This document shows positions 25,381-34,141 of a DNA stretch of 62,402 nt, piece after piece. The notes below the pieces were generated by a model, which did no database searches, was not told where the DNA came from, and saw only the letters and a program-made list of their open reading frames with translations. Numbering within the stretch: the stretch's first letter is position 1; each line of letters begins with the position of its first letter. The stretch is from Streptomyces sp. MUM 203J (GTDB lineage: Bacteria; Actinomycetota; Actinomycetes; Streptomycetales; Streptomycetaceae): positions 1 to 62,402 of the forward strand of contig NZ_JADWYO010000036.1 of the NCBI RefSeq assembly GCF_022414595.1, written 5' to 3'. The translations under genes and the position numbers were made by a program.

Positions 25381-27036
25381 TCACACCACGGCCCGCGCCC
25401 GCTCCACCACCGCCCCCAGGTCCAGCGTGTGCGGCAGCGTCCCGAAGGCCGTGCCCCAGTCGCCGCCCAGCCGTGAGCCGCAGAAGGCGTCCGCCACCTC
25501 CGGTGGTGCGTACCGCACCAGCAGCGAGCCCTGGAGCACCAGCGCCATCCGCTCCACCAGGCGCCGTGCCCGTGCCTCCATGCCGTCCAGGTCGGCCAGT
25601 TCGGCCAGCAGGTCCTTGATCGCCGCGTCCAGGCGGTGGTCCGCGCCACGCGCCGCGCCCACCTCGTTCAGGAACGCGTTCAGCGCCGCGGGCTCCCGGC
25701 CCAGTGCTCGCAGCACGTCCAGCGCCTGGACGTTGCCCGAACCCTCCCAGATCGAGTTGAGCGGCGACTCGCGCAGCAGCCTGGGCATCCCGGACTCCTC
25801 CACATAGCCGTTGCCGCCCAGGCACTCCAGCGCCTCCGCCACCGTCGGCGTACACCGCTTCGTCACCCAGTACTTGGCCGCCGGGACCGCCAGGCGCAGC
25901 AGCGCCTGCTCGGACGCGGCCTCCGGGCCGCCCGCCGCGACCGCGTCGTACGCCGACGCCAGGCGCATCCCCAGGACCGTCGCCGCCTCCGACTCCAGCG
26001 CCAGGTCCGCGAGCACGTTCCGCATCAGCGGTTTGTCGATGAGCAGTCCGCCGAACGCGCTGCGGTACGCGGTGTGGTGCACCGCCTGGGCCACCGCCTG
26101 CCGCATCAGCGCGGCCGACCCGAGCACACAGTCGAGCCGGGTCGCGGCGACCATCTCGATGATGGTGCGCACCCCGCGCCCCTCCTCACCGACCCGGCGC
26201 GCCCACGTCCCGTCGAACTCGACCTCGCTGGACGCGTTCGACCGGTTGCCCAGCTTGTCCTTGAGCCGCTGGATGCGGAACACGTTCCGGGTGCCGTCCT
26301 CCAGGACGCGCGGCACGAGGAAGCACGTCAGGCCGCCGGGCGCCTGGGCCAGCACCAGGAAGCCGTCCGACATCGGCGCCGAGCAGAACCACTTGTGCCC
26401 GGTCAGGACGTACTCGCCCGCCGCGGTGAGCGGCTTCGCCTCGGTCGTGTTGGCCCGGACGTCGCTGCCGCCCTGCTTCTCCGTCATGCCCATCCCGAAG
26501 AGCACCCCGCCCTTCTCCGCGGCCGGGCGCAGCTCCTCGCCCTCGTACACGCGTGCGGTGAGCTTCGGCTCCCAGAAGGCCGCCAGCTCCGGCTCCGCCC
26601 GCAGCGCCGGCACGGCCGCGTGGGTCATCGACAGAGGACAGCCGTGCCCCGCCTCGGCCTGGGTCCACACCAGGAATCCGGCCGCCCGCCGCACATGTCC
26701 GCCCGGAGTGCTCCAGGCCGCGGTCAGCCCGGCGGTCACCGCGTGGCCGAGCAGCCGGTGCCAGGCAGGGTGGAACTCGACCTCGTCGATCCGGTTGCCG
26801 TACCGGTCGTGGGTACGCGGTCTGGGAGGGTTCTCGTTGGCGAGGATGCCCCAGGACTGGGCCTGGGCCGATCCGGCGGCGGTGCCCAGCGCGGACAGCT
26901 CCTCGCGTGCCTCCTCCCGGAGTCCGGGGGGAAGGTGACGCTCCACGGCCTCGGCCAGGGCCCGGTCCGCGGTGTAGACGTCGTATCCGACCAGCGGCGG
27001 AGGCTGATTGGTCACGGTGTGGGTGGTGGCTGCCAT
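25381..27036 (-). CDS. AidB-like acyl-CoA dehydrogenase family protein
   Basis: A 551-residue flavoprotein of the acyl-CoA dehydrogenase superfamily, AidB branch. Signatures include SMTHAAVPALR, MTEKQGGSDVRANTTEA, the FAD-contact stretch TGHKWFCSAPMSDGFLVLAQ, and CLGGNGYVEESGMPRLLRE. E. coli AidB is induced by alkylation damage and binds DNA; whether this protein does so is unknown. The catalytic base cannot be assigned. The ATG at 27036 fits the family. It is divergent from the BrkB-like gene with only 50 bases between starts. Confidence 0.92.
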   Translation of the reverse strand: MAATTHTVTNQPPPLVGYDVYTADRALAEAVERHLPPGLREEAREELSALGTAAGSAQAQSWGILANENPPRPRTHDRYGNRIDEVEFHPAWHRLLGHAVTAGLTAAWSTPGGHVRRAAGFLVWTQAEAGHGCPLSMTHAAVPALRAEPELAAFWEPKLTARVYEGEELRPAAEKGGVLFGMGMTEKQGGSDVRANTTEAKPLTAAGEYVLTGHKWFCSAPMSDGFLVLAQAPGGLTCFLVPRVLEDGTRNVFRIQRLKDKLGNRSNASSEVEFDGTWARRVGEEGRGVRTIIEMVAATRLDCVLGSAALMRQAVAQAVHHTAYRSAFGGLLIDKPLMRNVLADLALESEAATVLGMRLASAYDAVAAGGPEAASEQALLRLAVPAAKYWVTKRCTPTVAEALECLGGNGYVEESGMPRLLRESPLNSIWEGSGNVQALDVLRALGREPAALNAFLNEVGAARGADHRLDAAIKDLLAELADLDGMEARARRLVERMALVLQGSLLVRYAPPEVADAFCGSRLGGDWGTAFGTLPHTLDLGAVVERARAVV

Positions 27037-27086
27037 GCGGATACGGTAAGGAGGTGCAGGCAGCAAAGGAAACACCCGAGTCGGCC

Positions 27087-28304
27087 ATGAGCCAGCCGGA
27101 AGACGATGCCTCGTCCCACGGCCGGCTCCACCGGGCCCGTGTGCTCTACCGCAATGTCTCGAAGCGGAAGATGGTCTGGCTCCTCCTGAAGGACACGGTC
27201 AACTCGTGCATCGAGTACCGGATCCTCGGGCTGGCCGCCGAGGCCGCGTTCTTCACCCTGCTGTCGCTGCCCCCGCTGATGCTCGGTCTGCTCGGGCTCC
27301 TCGGCTACATCGACGACTGGACCGACACCACCACCGTCGCCTCCATCGAGGAGAACATCCTCGCGGCGGTCGGCACGGTCCTGTCCGACCAGGGCGTCAA
27401 CGAGATCGCCCGCCCTCTCCTGGAGGACGTCACCCGGGCCGGGCGGCCCGACATCATCTCCATCGGCTTCGCCATAGCGCTGTGGTCCGGGTCGCGGGCG
27501 GTGAACGTCTTCATCGACACCATCACCGTCATGTACGGACTGGACGGGCACCGCGGCATCGTCGCGACCCGGCTGCTGGCCTTCCTCCTCTATCTCGTCG
27601 CCCTGCTGATCGGCGCGGTCGTGCTGCCGCTCGCGGTGGTCGGCCCCGACCGGCTGGTCGAACTGGTCCCGTGGGGCGCGGAGCTGGTCGCCGTCCTGTA
27701 CTGGCCGGTGGTCATCGTCCTGTCCGTCGCGTTCCTGACGACCCTGTACCACGTGTCCGTCCCCGTCAGGTCGCCCTGGGTGGAGGACGTTCCCGGAGCT
27801 CTGGTCGCTCTGGGCATGTGGGTGCTCGGCAGCTTCCTGCTCCGCATCTACCTGACCAACACGGTTGAGGGACCCACCATCTACGGCTCGCTCGCCGCGC
27901 CCATCGCCGTCCTGCTCTGGATCGGCATCTCCGCCTTCGCCGTCCTCGTGGGCGCCGCCGTGAACGCGGCGATCGACCGGGTGTGGCCCTCGGTCGCCAC
28001 GGCCGCCGCGCGCGCCGAGACCGAACGTGCCCGGGCCGCCGAGGCCGCCGCGCTGGTGGCCCGCAGCCGGGCGGCCGAGCCGGAGCCGGACCCCGACGAC
28101 CCGGACATGCCGTCGGAGTTCCCGGAGCGGTGGTCCCGCTTCCTGCCGCCGGACGACGTGAAGGGCCGCTTCCAGTGGGAGCCCCGCGACCGTACGGAGA
28201 GGAACGTCAAGGAAGGCAAGGGCGACAAGGGGGGCGGAGGCAGGAAGCAGAACGGGAGGAACGGCGGGGTCAAGCAGGGGGAGCCGCGCGGGGGGATCTC
28301 CTGA
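27087..28304 (+). CDS. YihY/BrkB-family integral membrane protein
   Basis: A 405-residue inner-membrane protein with six predicted membrane segments between about residues 50 and 305, matching the YihY/virulence-factor BrkB family (EAAFFTLLSLPPLMLGLLG, SGSRAVNVFIDTITVMYG). The last 100 residues are a charged, Ala/Glu-rich and then Gly/Lys/Asn-rich cytosolic tail. Function of the family is not settled; it is not a proven RNase. The ATG at 27087 is used; a GTG at 27054 is an alternative. It is coupled to an AraC regulator gene downstream. Confidence 0.9.
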   Translation: MSQPEDDASSHGRLHRARVLYRNVSKRKMVWLLLKDTVNSCIEYRILGLAAEAAFFTLLSLPPLMLGLLGLLGYIDDWTDTTTVASIEENILAAVGTVLSDQGVNEIARPLLEDVTRAGRPDIISIGFAIALWSGSRAVNVFIDTITVMYGLDGHRGIVATRLLAFLLYLVALLIGAVVLPLAVVGPDRLVELVPWGAELVAVLYWPVVIVLSVAFLTTLYHVSVPVRSPWVEDVPGALVALGMWVLGSFLLRIYLTNTVEGPTIYGSLAAPIAVLLWIGISAFAVLVGAAVNAAIDRVWPSVATAAARAETERARAAEAAALVARSRAAEPEPDPDDPDMPSEFPERWSRFLPPDDVKGRFQWEPRDRTERNVKEGKGDKGGGGRKQNGRNGGVKQGEPRGGIS

Positions 28305-29071
28305 ACGGCGGCTACCGGGAGCGGCCCTCCCGCCTGCCCGGCGCCGCCGTGTGGACCGTGCCCGGCGGCCGGGCGCCGCAGAACGTGCTGCCCGTGCTGC
28401 CGGACGGCTGCATGGACCTGCTGTGGCGCGAGGGGGTACTGCTCGTCGCCGGACCCGACACGCGCGCGTACGACCCCGAGGGCGGGGCCGCCGCCTGGGC
28501 GGGGGTCCGGTTCGCCCCGGGTGACGCGCCCGCGCTGCTGGGCGTCCCGGCGCACGAGCTGCGTGACCGGCGGGTACTGCTGGCCGATCTGTGGCCCGCG
28601 CCCCGCGTACGGCGACTCGCGGCGGGGGTGACCGGCGCGCGGGAACTGGAGGCGCTGGCCCTGAGGCTGGCCGCCGGGGTGCCCCCGGCCGATCCCCTGG
28701 TGCGGGCGGTCGCCGCCCGGCTCGGCGCGGGCTGGACGGTCGCCGCCACCGCCGGGGCCGTCGGGCTGAGTGCCCGGCAGCTGCACCGGCGCTCCCTGGA
28801 CGCGTTCGGCTACGGGCCCAAGACCCTGGCGCGGATCCTGCGCCTCCAGCGGGCGCTGGGTCTGGCCCGGGGCGGGACGCCTCCGGCCGAGGCGGCGGTC
28901 GTCGCGGGCTGCGCGGACCAGGCGCACCTGTCCCGTGAGGCCCGGGCACTGACGGGCCGCACCCTGACCGCCTGCCTGGGGCCGCCGCCGCTCACCGCCG
29001 CCGCACGTCACGACGCCGCGTCCGCGAAGAGCTGGACGCCCCGGCCGTCCGGGTCCAGCACGACCGCGTAG
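28301..29071 (+). CDS. AraC-family transcriptional regulator
   Basis: A regulator of up to 256 residues. The N-terminal half (YRERPSRLPGAAVWT...VLPDGCMDLLWREG...LVAGPDT) matches AraC proteins with a DUF6597-type sensor; the C-terminal half has two helix-turn-helix segments (VAATAGAVGLSARQLHRRSLDAFGY and the following one). The conserved start lies before any ATG/GTG: a CTG at 28301 overlaps the BrkB stop as CTGA and has GGGGGG upstream. The first standard start is GTG 28349, which would remove conserved residues. Its 3' end overlaps the convergent VOC gene by 64 bases. Confidence 0.82.
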   Translation: MNGGYRERPSRLPGAAVWTVPGGRAPQNVLPVLPDGCMDLLWREGVLLVAGPDTRAYDPEGGAAAWAGVRFAPGDAPALLGVPAHELRDRRVLLADLWPAPRVRRLAAGVTGARELEALALRLAAGVPPADPLVRAVAARLGAGWTVAATAGAVGLSARQLHRRSLDAFGYGPKTLARILRLQRALGLARGGTPPAEAAVVAGCADQAHLSREARALTGRTLTACLGPPPLTAAARHDAASAKSWTPRPSGSSTTA

Positions 29072-29409
29072 CGCTGGCCCCACACCGCGTCCCAGGGCTC
29101 GAGGTGGCCTCGGTGCCCGTCCGCGACCAGCGCCTCGTAGACGGCGTCGACCTCCGCGGGGCCGGCGCAGCGGAACGCGAGCGCGGTCGCGTCGCCGCCG
29201 CTCGGGCGCGTCCAGCCCGGATCGTACGAGCGGACCGTCTCCTCCGTGTCCCACAGGACCCGCAGGCCGCCGGGCAGGTCGGCCTCCACGTGCGGGGCGT
29301 GGTCGGCGGAGGCGGGGATCTCCAGACCGAGGCGGCGGTAGAAGGCGAGCGTGGCGGCCATGTCGGAGGCGACCAGGGACAGGGCGTCGAACCGGGGTGT
29401 CGGTGTCAT
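29008..29409 (-). CDS. VOC-family (glyoxalase-like) protein
   Basis: A 133-residue protein with two beta-alpha-beta-beta-beta modules of the vicinal oxygen chelate fold: FDALSLVASDMAATLAFYRRLGLEIP and the closing RYAVVLDPDGRGVQLFA. Such proteins include glyoxalases, dioxygenases and resistance proteins; the metal ligands are not all clear here, so no reaction is assigned. The ATG at 29409 fits. It overlaps the AraC gene end on the other strand. Confidence 0.85.
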   Translation of the reverse strand: MTPTPRFDALSLVASDMAATLAFYRRLGLEIPASADHAPHVEADLPGGLRVLWDTEETVRSYDPGWTRPSGGDATALAFRCAGPAEVDAVYEALVADGHRGHLEPWDAVWGQRYAVVLDPDGRGVQLFADAAS

Positions 29410-29586
29410 GCACGCGAGCCTAGGGAGCGGTGCCCGCGTGCGTCTTGTACGGATCGGACACGGCCCGCCGACAGGAGACGCCGGGCCGGACGTAAGCCTT
29501 TCGTCATCCGATCGGCGGCCCGGATCGGCAGAGAACCGCGTTGAATGGATCAGGAGACAACGTGTGAGTGCGAGGAGACCGTGAAG

Positions 29587-30195
29587 ATGGCAGGTGTGCG
29601 GGGTCTGCTGACCCGACCCGTGGTGATGGGCGTGGCGGCGGTCGCGGTGGTGGCGCTGGGCTTCGGGCTGTACTGGTTCCAGCCCTGGAAGCTGGTGACG
29701 GAGGAGACGGTGAACGACGCCCTCCCCGAGGCGGTGGCCCCGGCCGCGCCCGGCGACTCCAGCCCCTCCGGCCCCTCCGGCCCCTCCGGCCCCTCCGGAC
29801 CGTCCGCTTCGCCGGGGACGGACAAGCCCGCCGACACCGGGCCGGAGACCGTCGCCACGGGCACGTTCATCAGCCACGAGCACGAGACCACCGGCACGGT
29901 CCGTGTCCTGAAGCTGTCAGACGGGTCGCAGGTGCTCCGTCTGGAGGGCCTGGACACCAGCAACGGGCCCGACCTGCGCGTGTGGGTGACCGACGCGCCC
30001 GTCATCGAGGGCAAGGACGGCTGGTTCGTGTTCGACGACGGCGCCCACCACAGCCTCGGCAAGCTCAAGGGGAACAAGGGCGACCAGAACTACGCGCTCC
30101 CCGCCGGGTTCGACCTGGAGACGTACAACAGCGTCACCATCTGGTGCGACCGGTTCGACGTGTCCTTCGGCGCGGCGGAGCTGGCGAAGGCCTGA
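29587..30195 (+). CDS. Membrane-anchored DM13 domain protein
   Basis: A 202-residue protein: one N-terminal membrane segment (about residues 12-31, VVMGVAAVAVVALGFGLYWF), a flexible linker with repeated Ser-Gly-Pro, then a DM13 domain (about 90-200; GTFISHEHETTGTVRVLKL, LRVWVTDAP, VTIWCDRFDVSFG) with its conserved Cys near the C-terminus. DM13 is thought to be a redox or haem-linked domain, partly by analogy with DOMON-associated proteins; the role here is not known. It should face outside the cell. ATG 29587 is chosen because GAGGAG lies 9 bases upstream; 29545 is an alternative. Confidence 0.85.
   Translation: MAGVRGLLTRPVVMGVAAVAVVALGFGLYWFQPWKLVTEETVNDALPEAVAPAAPGDSSPSGPSGPSGPSGPSASPGTDKPADTGPETVATGTFISHEHETTGTVRVLKLSDGSQVLRLEGLDTSNGPDLRVWVTDAPVIEGKDGWFVFDDGAHHSLGKLKGNKGDQNYALPAGFDLETYNSVTIWCDRFDVSFGAAELAKA
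29757..29799 (+). repeat. 9-bp tandem repeat encoding Ser-Gly-Pro linker
   Basis: Four copies of GGCCCCTCC and close variants encode the PSGPSGPSGP part of the linker between the membrane anchor and the DM13 domain. Such repeats can change copy number by slippage without breaking the frame. Confidence 0.7.
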
Positions 30196-30307
30196 CGGCT
30201 CCGGACGGCAAGCCATACCCAAAAGCCGCATAAGGCGTATGAGCGTGCATATGGGATAAGGTGAGGGTCCCGTCCCGCTCATCGTGCGCCTTCCCGGAGG
30301 TGCGGTC

Positions 30308-30778
30308 ATGGGTACGCGTCGCACACCTCTGCCCGGCGTCGGCACGCAGTACGACTTCACCACCGAGGAGGGCCGACGGCTGTCCGTCGTCGTCCATCAC
30401 GACGGCCGCCGCTTCCTCGGCTTCTACCGGGAAGAGGATCCCGACACCTGCGAGGCCTCGGTTCCTCTCACCCCCGAGGACGCCGAGACCCTCGCCCAGC
30501 TCATCGACCCCAACCCGGTCGAGGGCATCCGCACCGACGGGCTCGACCTCGTCACCGAGCACATCCCGCTCACCAGCCGCTCCCCGTACGGGGGGCGGCT
30601 GCTCGGCGAGACCCGCGCCCGCACCCGCACCGGCGCCTCGGTCGTCGCAGTACTGCGGCGCACCAGCGCCCACCCCGCCCCCGGACCGGACTTCCGGCTC
30701 GCCATCGGAGACACGCTCGTCGTCGTCGGCACCCGGCAGGGCGTCGACGCGCTCGCCGCGATCATCGGCGGTGAGTGA
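30308..30778 (+). CDS. Antiporter regulatory subunit with RCK-C domain
   Basis: A 156-residue cytosolic protein with an N-terminal segment (LPGVGTQYDFTTEEGRRLSVVVH) and a C-terminal TrkA-C/RCK-C domain (about 85-155, GASVVAVLR, IGDTLVVVGTRQGVDAL). This pattern is that of KhtT-like regulators of CPA2 K+/H+ antiporters; RCK-C domains can bind c-di-AMP in Gram-positives. It overlaps the antiporter gene (GTGA), so the two make one complex. Upstream (30196-30307) the sequence is locally AT-rich with GCATA/TATG repeats near 30228-30252 and a TAAGGT hexamer, probably the promoter. Confidence 0.88.
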   Translation: MGTRRTPLPGVGTQYDFTTEEGRRLSVVVHHDGRRFLGFYREEDPDTCEASVPLTPEDAETLAQLIDPNPVEGIRTDGLDLVTEHIPLTSRSPYGGRLLGETRARTRTGASVVAVLRRTSAHPAPGPDFRLAIGDTLVVVGTRQGVDALAAIIGGE

Positions 30779-32031
30779 CCGTGCACGACACGACGGCGCT
30801 CCTCATCGAACTCGGAGCGGTCATCCTCGTGCTCGGCCTCGTCGGCCGGTTCGCGGAACGTGTCGGGCTCTCCCCCATCCCCCTCTACCTGCTGGCAGGG
30901 CTCGCCTTCGGAGAGGGCGGCGCCCTCCCGCTCGACGCCAGCGAGGAGTTCGTCGCCGTCGGCGCCGAGATCGGCGTCATCCTGCTGCTGCTCCTGCTGG
31001 GACTGGAGTACAGCGCCTCCGAACTCGTCACCAGCCTGCGCACGCAGTACCCGTCCGGCGTCGTCGACTTCATACTCAACGCGGTGCCCGGCGCGGTCGC
31101 CGCGCTGCTCCTCGGCTGGGGTCCGATCGCCGCCGTCGCCCTCGCCGGGGTCACCTGGGTGTCCTCGTCCGGGGTCATCGCCAAGGTCCTCACCGACCTC
31201 GGACGCCTGGGCAACCGGGAGACACCCGTCGTCCTCGGGATCCTCGTCATCGAGGACCTGCTGATGGCGGTGTACCTCCCGGTCCTCACCGTCCTCCTCG
31301 CCGGCATCAGCATCGCCGGGGGCAGCGTCACGCTGCTCATCTCGCTCGGCACGGTCGGCGTCGTGCTCTACCTGGCGCTGCGTCACGGCCGCCACATCAG
31401 CCGCGCGGTCTCCTCCGAGAACCCCGAGATGCTGCTCCTCGTCGTGCTCGGCCTGACCCTGCTGGTCGCCGGGCTCGCCCAGCGGCTCCAGGTCTCCGCC
31501 GCCGTGGGCGCCTTCCTGGTGGGCATCGCCCTGTCGGGAGAGGTCGCGGAAGGCGCGCGGAAGATCCTCACGCCGCTCCGGGACCTGTTCGCCGCCGTCT
31601 TCTTCCTCTTCTTCGGTCTGTCGACCGCGCCCGGGGCGATCCCGCCGGTCCTGGTGCCCGCGCTGCTGCTGGCGCTGGCCACCGCCACCACCAAGATCTT
31701 CACCGGCTGGTACGCGGCCCGCCGTGCCCGCGTGGGCCCGCGCGGACGGCTGAGGGCGGGCGGCGCGCTGGTCGCGCGGGGCGAGTTCTCCATGGTCATC
31801 GCGGGACTGACGGTCGGGACACAGCCGCAGATCAGACCGCTCGCGACGGCGTACGTACTGATCCTGGTGATCCTCGGCCCGTTCACCGCGCGGTGGACGC
31901 AGCCGGTGCTGCACGGGGTGTGGGAACTGGTGGGGCGCCCGTTCCGGCGGGGGGAGGGCAAACCGGTCCGGAACCTGCGGACGAGCGCCCCCGGGCTCTT
32001 CGAGCAACGGGTACCCCCGAGGCGCGAGTGA
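30775..32031 (+). CDS. CPA2-type cation:proton antiporter
   Basis: A 418-residue integral membrane protein of the KefB/KhtU monovalent cation:proton antiporter-2 family, with about 12-13 hydrophobic segments. GILVIEDLLMAVYLP carries the conserved acidic pair region of the ion pathway and FFLFFGLS the typical late helix. It likely exports K+ (or another monovalent cation) for protons under control of the preceding RCK protein. GTG 30775 overlaps its partner's stop; GTG 30781 is also possible. Confidence 0.9.
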   Translation: MTVHDTTALLIELGAVILVLGLVGRFAERVGLSPIPLYLLAGLAFGEGGALPLDASEEFVAVGAEIGVILLLLLLGLEYSASELVTSLRTQYPSGVVDFILNAVPGAVAALLLGWGPIAAVALAGVTWVSSSGVIAKVLTDLGRLGNRETPVVLGILVIEDLLMAVYLPVLTVLLAGISIAGGSVTLLISLGTVGVVLYLALRHGRHISRAVSSENPEMLLLVVLGLTLLVAGLAQRLQVSAAVGAFLVGIALSGEVAEGARKILTPLRDLFAAVFFLFFGLSTAPGAIPPVLVPALLLALATATTKIFTGWYAARRARVGPRGRLRAGGALVARGEFSMVIAGLTVGTQPQIRPLATAYVLILVILGPFTARWTQPVLHGVWELVGRPFRRGEGKPVRNLRTSAPGLFEQRVPPRRE

Positions 32032-32049
32032 CGGGGGGCCGGGGCGGAG

Positions 32050-32076
32050 CCTCCCCCGTGCCGGAACCGGGGGAGG
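32050..32076. terminator. Terminator hairpin between convergent genes
   Basis: Arms CCTCCCCCG (32050-32058) and CGGGGGAGG (32068-32076) form a 9-bp perfect stem with a 9-base loop, between the antiporter and the methyltransferase gene, which converge. Confidence 0.65.
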
Positions 32077-32079
32077 AGG

Positions 32080-32892
32080 CTAGCGCACGGCCACCAGCAC
32101 ACAGCTCGGCCCGTACTGCCACACCGGACCCGCCGCCCCGAACCCCGCCTTGTGCAGCAGCTCCACATGCCGCTGCAACGTCAGCCCGTTGTCGCCTCCC
32201 CCGCAGGGCCCGCGCAGGGCCCGCTCCGCCAGGGGCGCGGCCAGCTCCGGCGCGCGGGCCGCCGCCGCCCACCATCCGCGCCAGTCCTCATGCGCGTCCG
32301 CACCATGCCGCTCGGCATGGCGGCGGCCCACCAGGGAGGCCAGCGCGGCGACCGCCGGATCCTCCTGGAACAGGTGGTCGCCGTTCACCAGCACCCCGCC
32401 CGGCCGCAGCCGATCCCACAGCTGCTCGTACACCGACAGCAGCCGGGGCTCCGGCAGATAGTGCAGGGCCGTCGCGGACACCACCGCGTCCAGCGGCCGG
32501 TCCAGCTCCAGCGCCGCCAGCCACCCGGGCGCACCGATCGTCGCGTCCGCGAACCGCACCAGCACACCGTGATGCGCCCGCCCCAGCGCCAGCAGCAGGG
32601 GATCGGTGTCCACGCCGACGACCTCGGCCCGGGGCAGCCGCTCCGCCAGCCGTGCGGCCAGCGATCCGGGCCCGCAGCCGAGGTCCGCGATCAGAGGGCG
32701 CTCCACCGGCGCCGTCGCCCGCTCGACGACATCCGCGATCACCGTGAAGCGGGCCTCGCGGTCACACGCGTACCGCTCCTGCTGGAGGTCCCACCTGCGG
32801 ATCCATTCCCCCGCACGTCCGGCCGTCAGACCGCCCGCCGGTTCCTGTGCCGCCGCTGCCATCGTTCCCTGTGCTCCCTTGCCGCCTTGCAT
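32080..32892 (-). CDS. SAM-dependent methyltransferase of the PLP-enzyme operon
   Basis: A 270-residue class I methyltransferase. Motif I is LIADLGCGPGS (about residues 67-77), motif II VVGVDTDPLLL, and the catalytic-face strand VVSATALHYLPEP. The acceptor is unknown. The gene starts 27 bases after the desulfurase-like gene and is probably the last member of a four-gene minus-strand operon with three PLP enzymes, so it may methylate a product of that pathway. ATG 32892 is used; the internal ATG at 32862 is also possible. Confidence 0.85.
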   Translation of the reverse strand: MQGGKGAQGTMAAAAQEPAGGLTAGRAGEWIRRWDLQQERYACDREARFTVIADVVERATAPVERPLIADLGCGPGSLAARLAERLPRAEVVGVDTDPLLLALGRAHHGVLVRFADATIGAPGWLAALELDRPLDAVVSATALHYLPEPRLLSVYEQLWDRLRPGGVLVNGDHLFQEDPAVAALASLVGRRHAERHGADAHEDWRGWWAAAARAPELAAPLAERALRGPCGGGDNGLTLQRHVELLHKAGFGAAGPVWQYGPSCVLVAVR

Positions 32893-32919
32893 ACGTTCCG
32901 GGCCTGATCGAGGAGTGCC

Positions 32920-34128
32920 CTAGGACTCCAGGCCCTCCAGGACCCCGAGAAGCCGGTCGATCTCCTCGGGCGTGTTGTAGACGTGCAGACTGACCCGCAC
33001 GGAACTGTCGCTCTCACCCGCCCGCGCCTGGCACAGCCCGTCCGCCCGGACCAGCAGCCCGTGCGCGGCCAGGATGAACCCGAGGTCGTTGGCGCTGACC
33101 GCGCGATGCCGGAAGGTCACCAGACCCTGGCGCCGCTGGACCGTGGATGCCGCCGTCAGACTGAGCGGGCAGCCCAGCACCTCGTACGCGCCGAGCTTGC
33201 TCAGCCCGTCCGTGAGCCGTATGCCGAGACCGACCGTCCATTCCTCGATACGGGCCACTCCCGCCGCGTCCAGCCAGTCCAGCGCCGTCCGCAGGCTGAG
33301 GATCCCGGTCGTGTTGGGCGTGCCCTGCCAGCCGCCCGGCCGGAACGCCCCGCCGCGCCGCCCGCGCGCCCACACCACGCCCGTCCCCGGCAGCGCCAGC
33401 GCCTTGTGCCCGGAGAACACCACGAAGTCCACGTCCAGCGCGCCCAGGTCCACCGGCAGATGCCCCACGCTCTGCGCCGCGTCCAGACAGATCGGCACCT
33501 CCGGCCCGAGCACCTCGCGCACCCGGTGGACGTTCATGTCGGAGCCGTACACATGGTGGACGTGCGTCACCGCCACGAACCGGGTGCGGTCCGAGACCAG
33601 CCCGGCCAGCGCCTCCAGGTCGTAGTCCCGGGACTCCTGCTGGTACGGGAGAGGGTGCACGGTGATCCGCACGCCCCGCTCGGCCAGCAGGTCCCGGGCT
33701 TCCAGCCACGGCAGGTGGTTGGCCTCGTGGTCCGCGAAGGGCACGACGATCTCGTCGCCGTCCGTCAGCTCCCCTACCAGCCAGTCCAGGGCCACCGTCC
33801 GCAGCCCGTCGCTCGCGCCGCTGGTGAACCACACCGTGGAGCGGTCCGGGTCCGGGTCGCCCAGGAAGGCCTTCACCCGCTCCCGGGTCTCCTCGATGAG
33901 CGCGGTCGTCCTGTTGGCCCAGGTGTAGGTGCCCCGGCCCGCGTTGGCGTTGCAGCCGGTCAGGTACGCCTGGACGGCGTCCAGCACCGCCTTCGGCTTC
34001 TGCGCGGTGGCCGCGCTGTCCAGATACGCGAGCCCGGGGTTGCCGGTCACGATCGGGAACTGTTCCCGCAGCGGACGCTGCCACTCCCGCAGCCCCGGCG
34101 ACGCGACACCGCTCATATGCGTGTTCAT
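32920..34128 (-). CDS. Cysteine desulfurase-like aminotransferase class V
   Basis: A 402-residue fold-type I PLP enzyme close to SufS/CsdA. YLDSAATAQKP (35-45), DHEANHLPW (133-141), DAAQS (216-220) and FSGHKALALPGTG (238-250; Lys242 forms the PLP aldimine) are all in register. Cys366 in VRADGLCQ lies where group II desulfurases have their persulfide cysteine, but the surrounding RxGHHCA motif is changed. No suf genes are near, so it is probably not the housekeeping Fe-S enzyme. It starts 13 bases after the cysteine synthase-rhodanese fusion, suggesting sulfur transfer between them (inference). Confidence 0.88.
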   Translation of the reverse strand: MNTHMSGVASPGLREWQRPLREQFPIVTGNPGLAYLDSAATAQKPKAVLDAVQAYLTGCNANAGRGTYTWANRTTALIEETRERVKAFLGDPDPDRSTVWFTSGASDGLRTVALDWLVGELTDGDEIVVPFADHEANHLPWLEARDLLAERGVRITVHPLPYQQESRDYDLEALAGLVSDRTRFVAVTHVHHVYGSDMNVHRVREVLGPEVPICLDAAQSVGHLPVDLGALDVDFVVFSGHKALALPGTGVVWARGRRGGAFRPGGWQGTPNTTGILSLRTALDWLDAAGVARIEEWTVGLGIRLTDGLSKLGAYEVLGCPLSLTAASTVQRRQGLVTFRHRAVSANDLGFILAAHGLLVRADGLCQARAGESDSSVRVSLHVYNTPEEIDRLLGVLEGLES

Positions 34129-34141
34129 CCCCGCCCCCGTC

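Noticed and set aside
29757..29799. Short repeats as a CRISPR or phase-variation array
   Set aside because: Units are 9 bases, in frame and code a Ser-Gly-Pro linker; no spacers.
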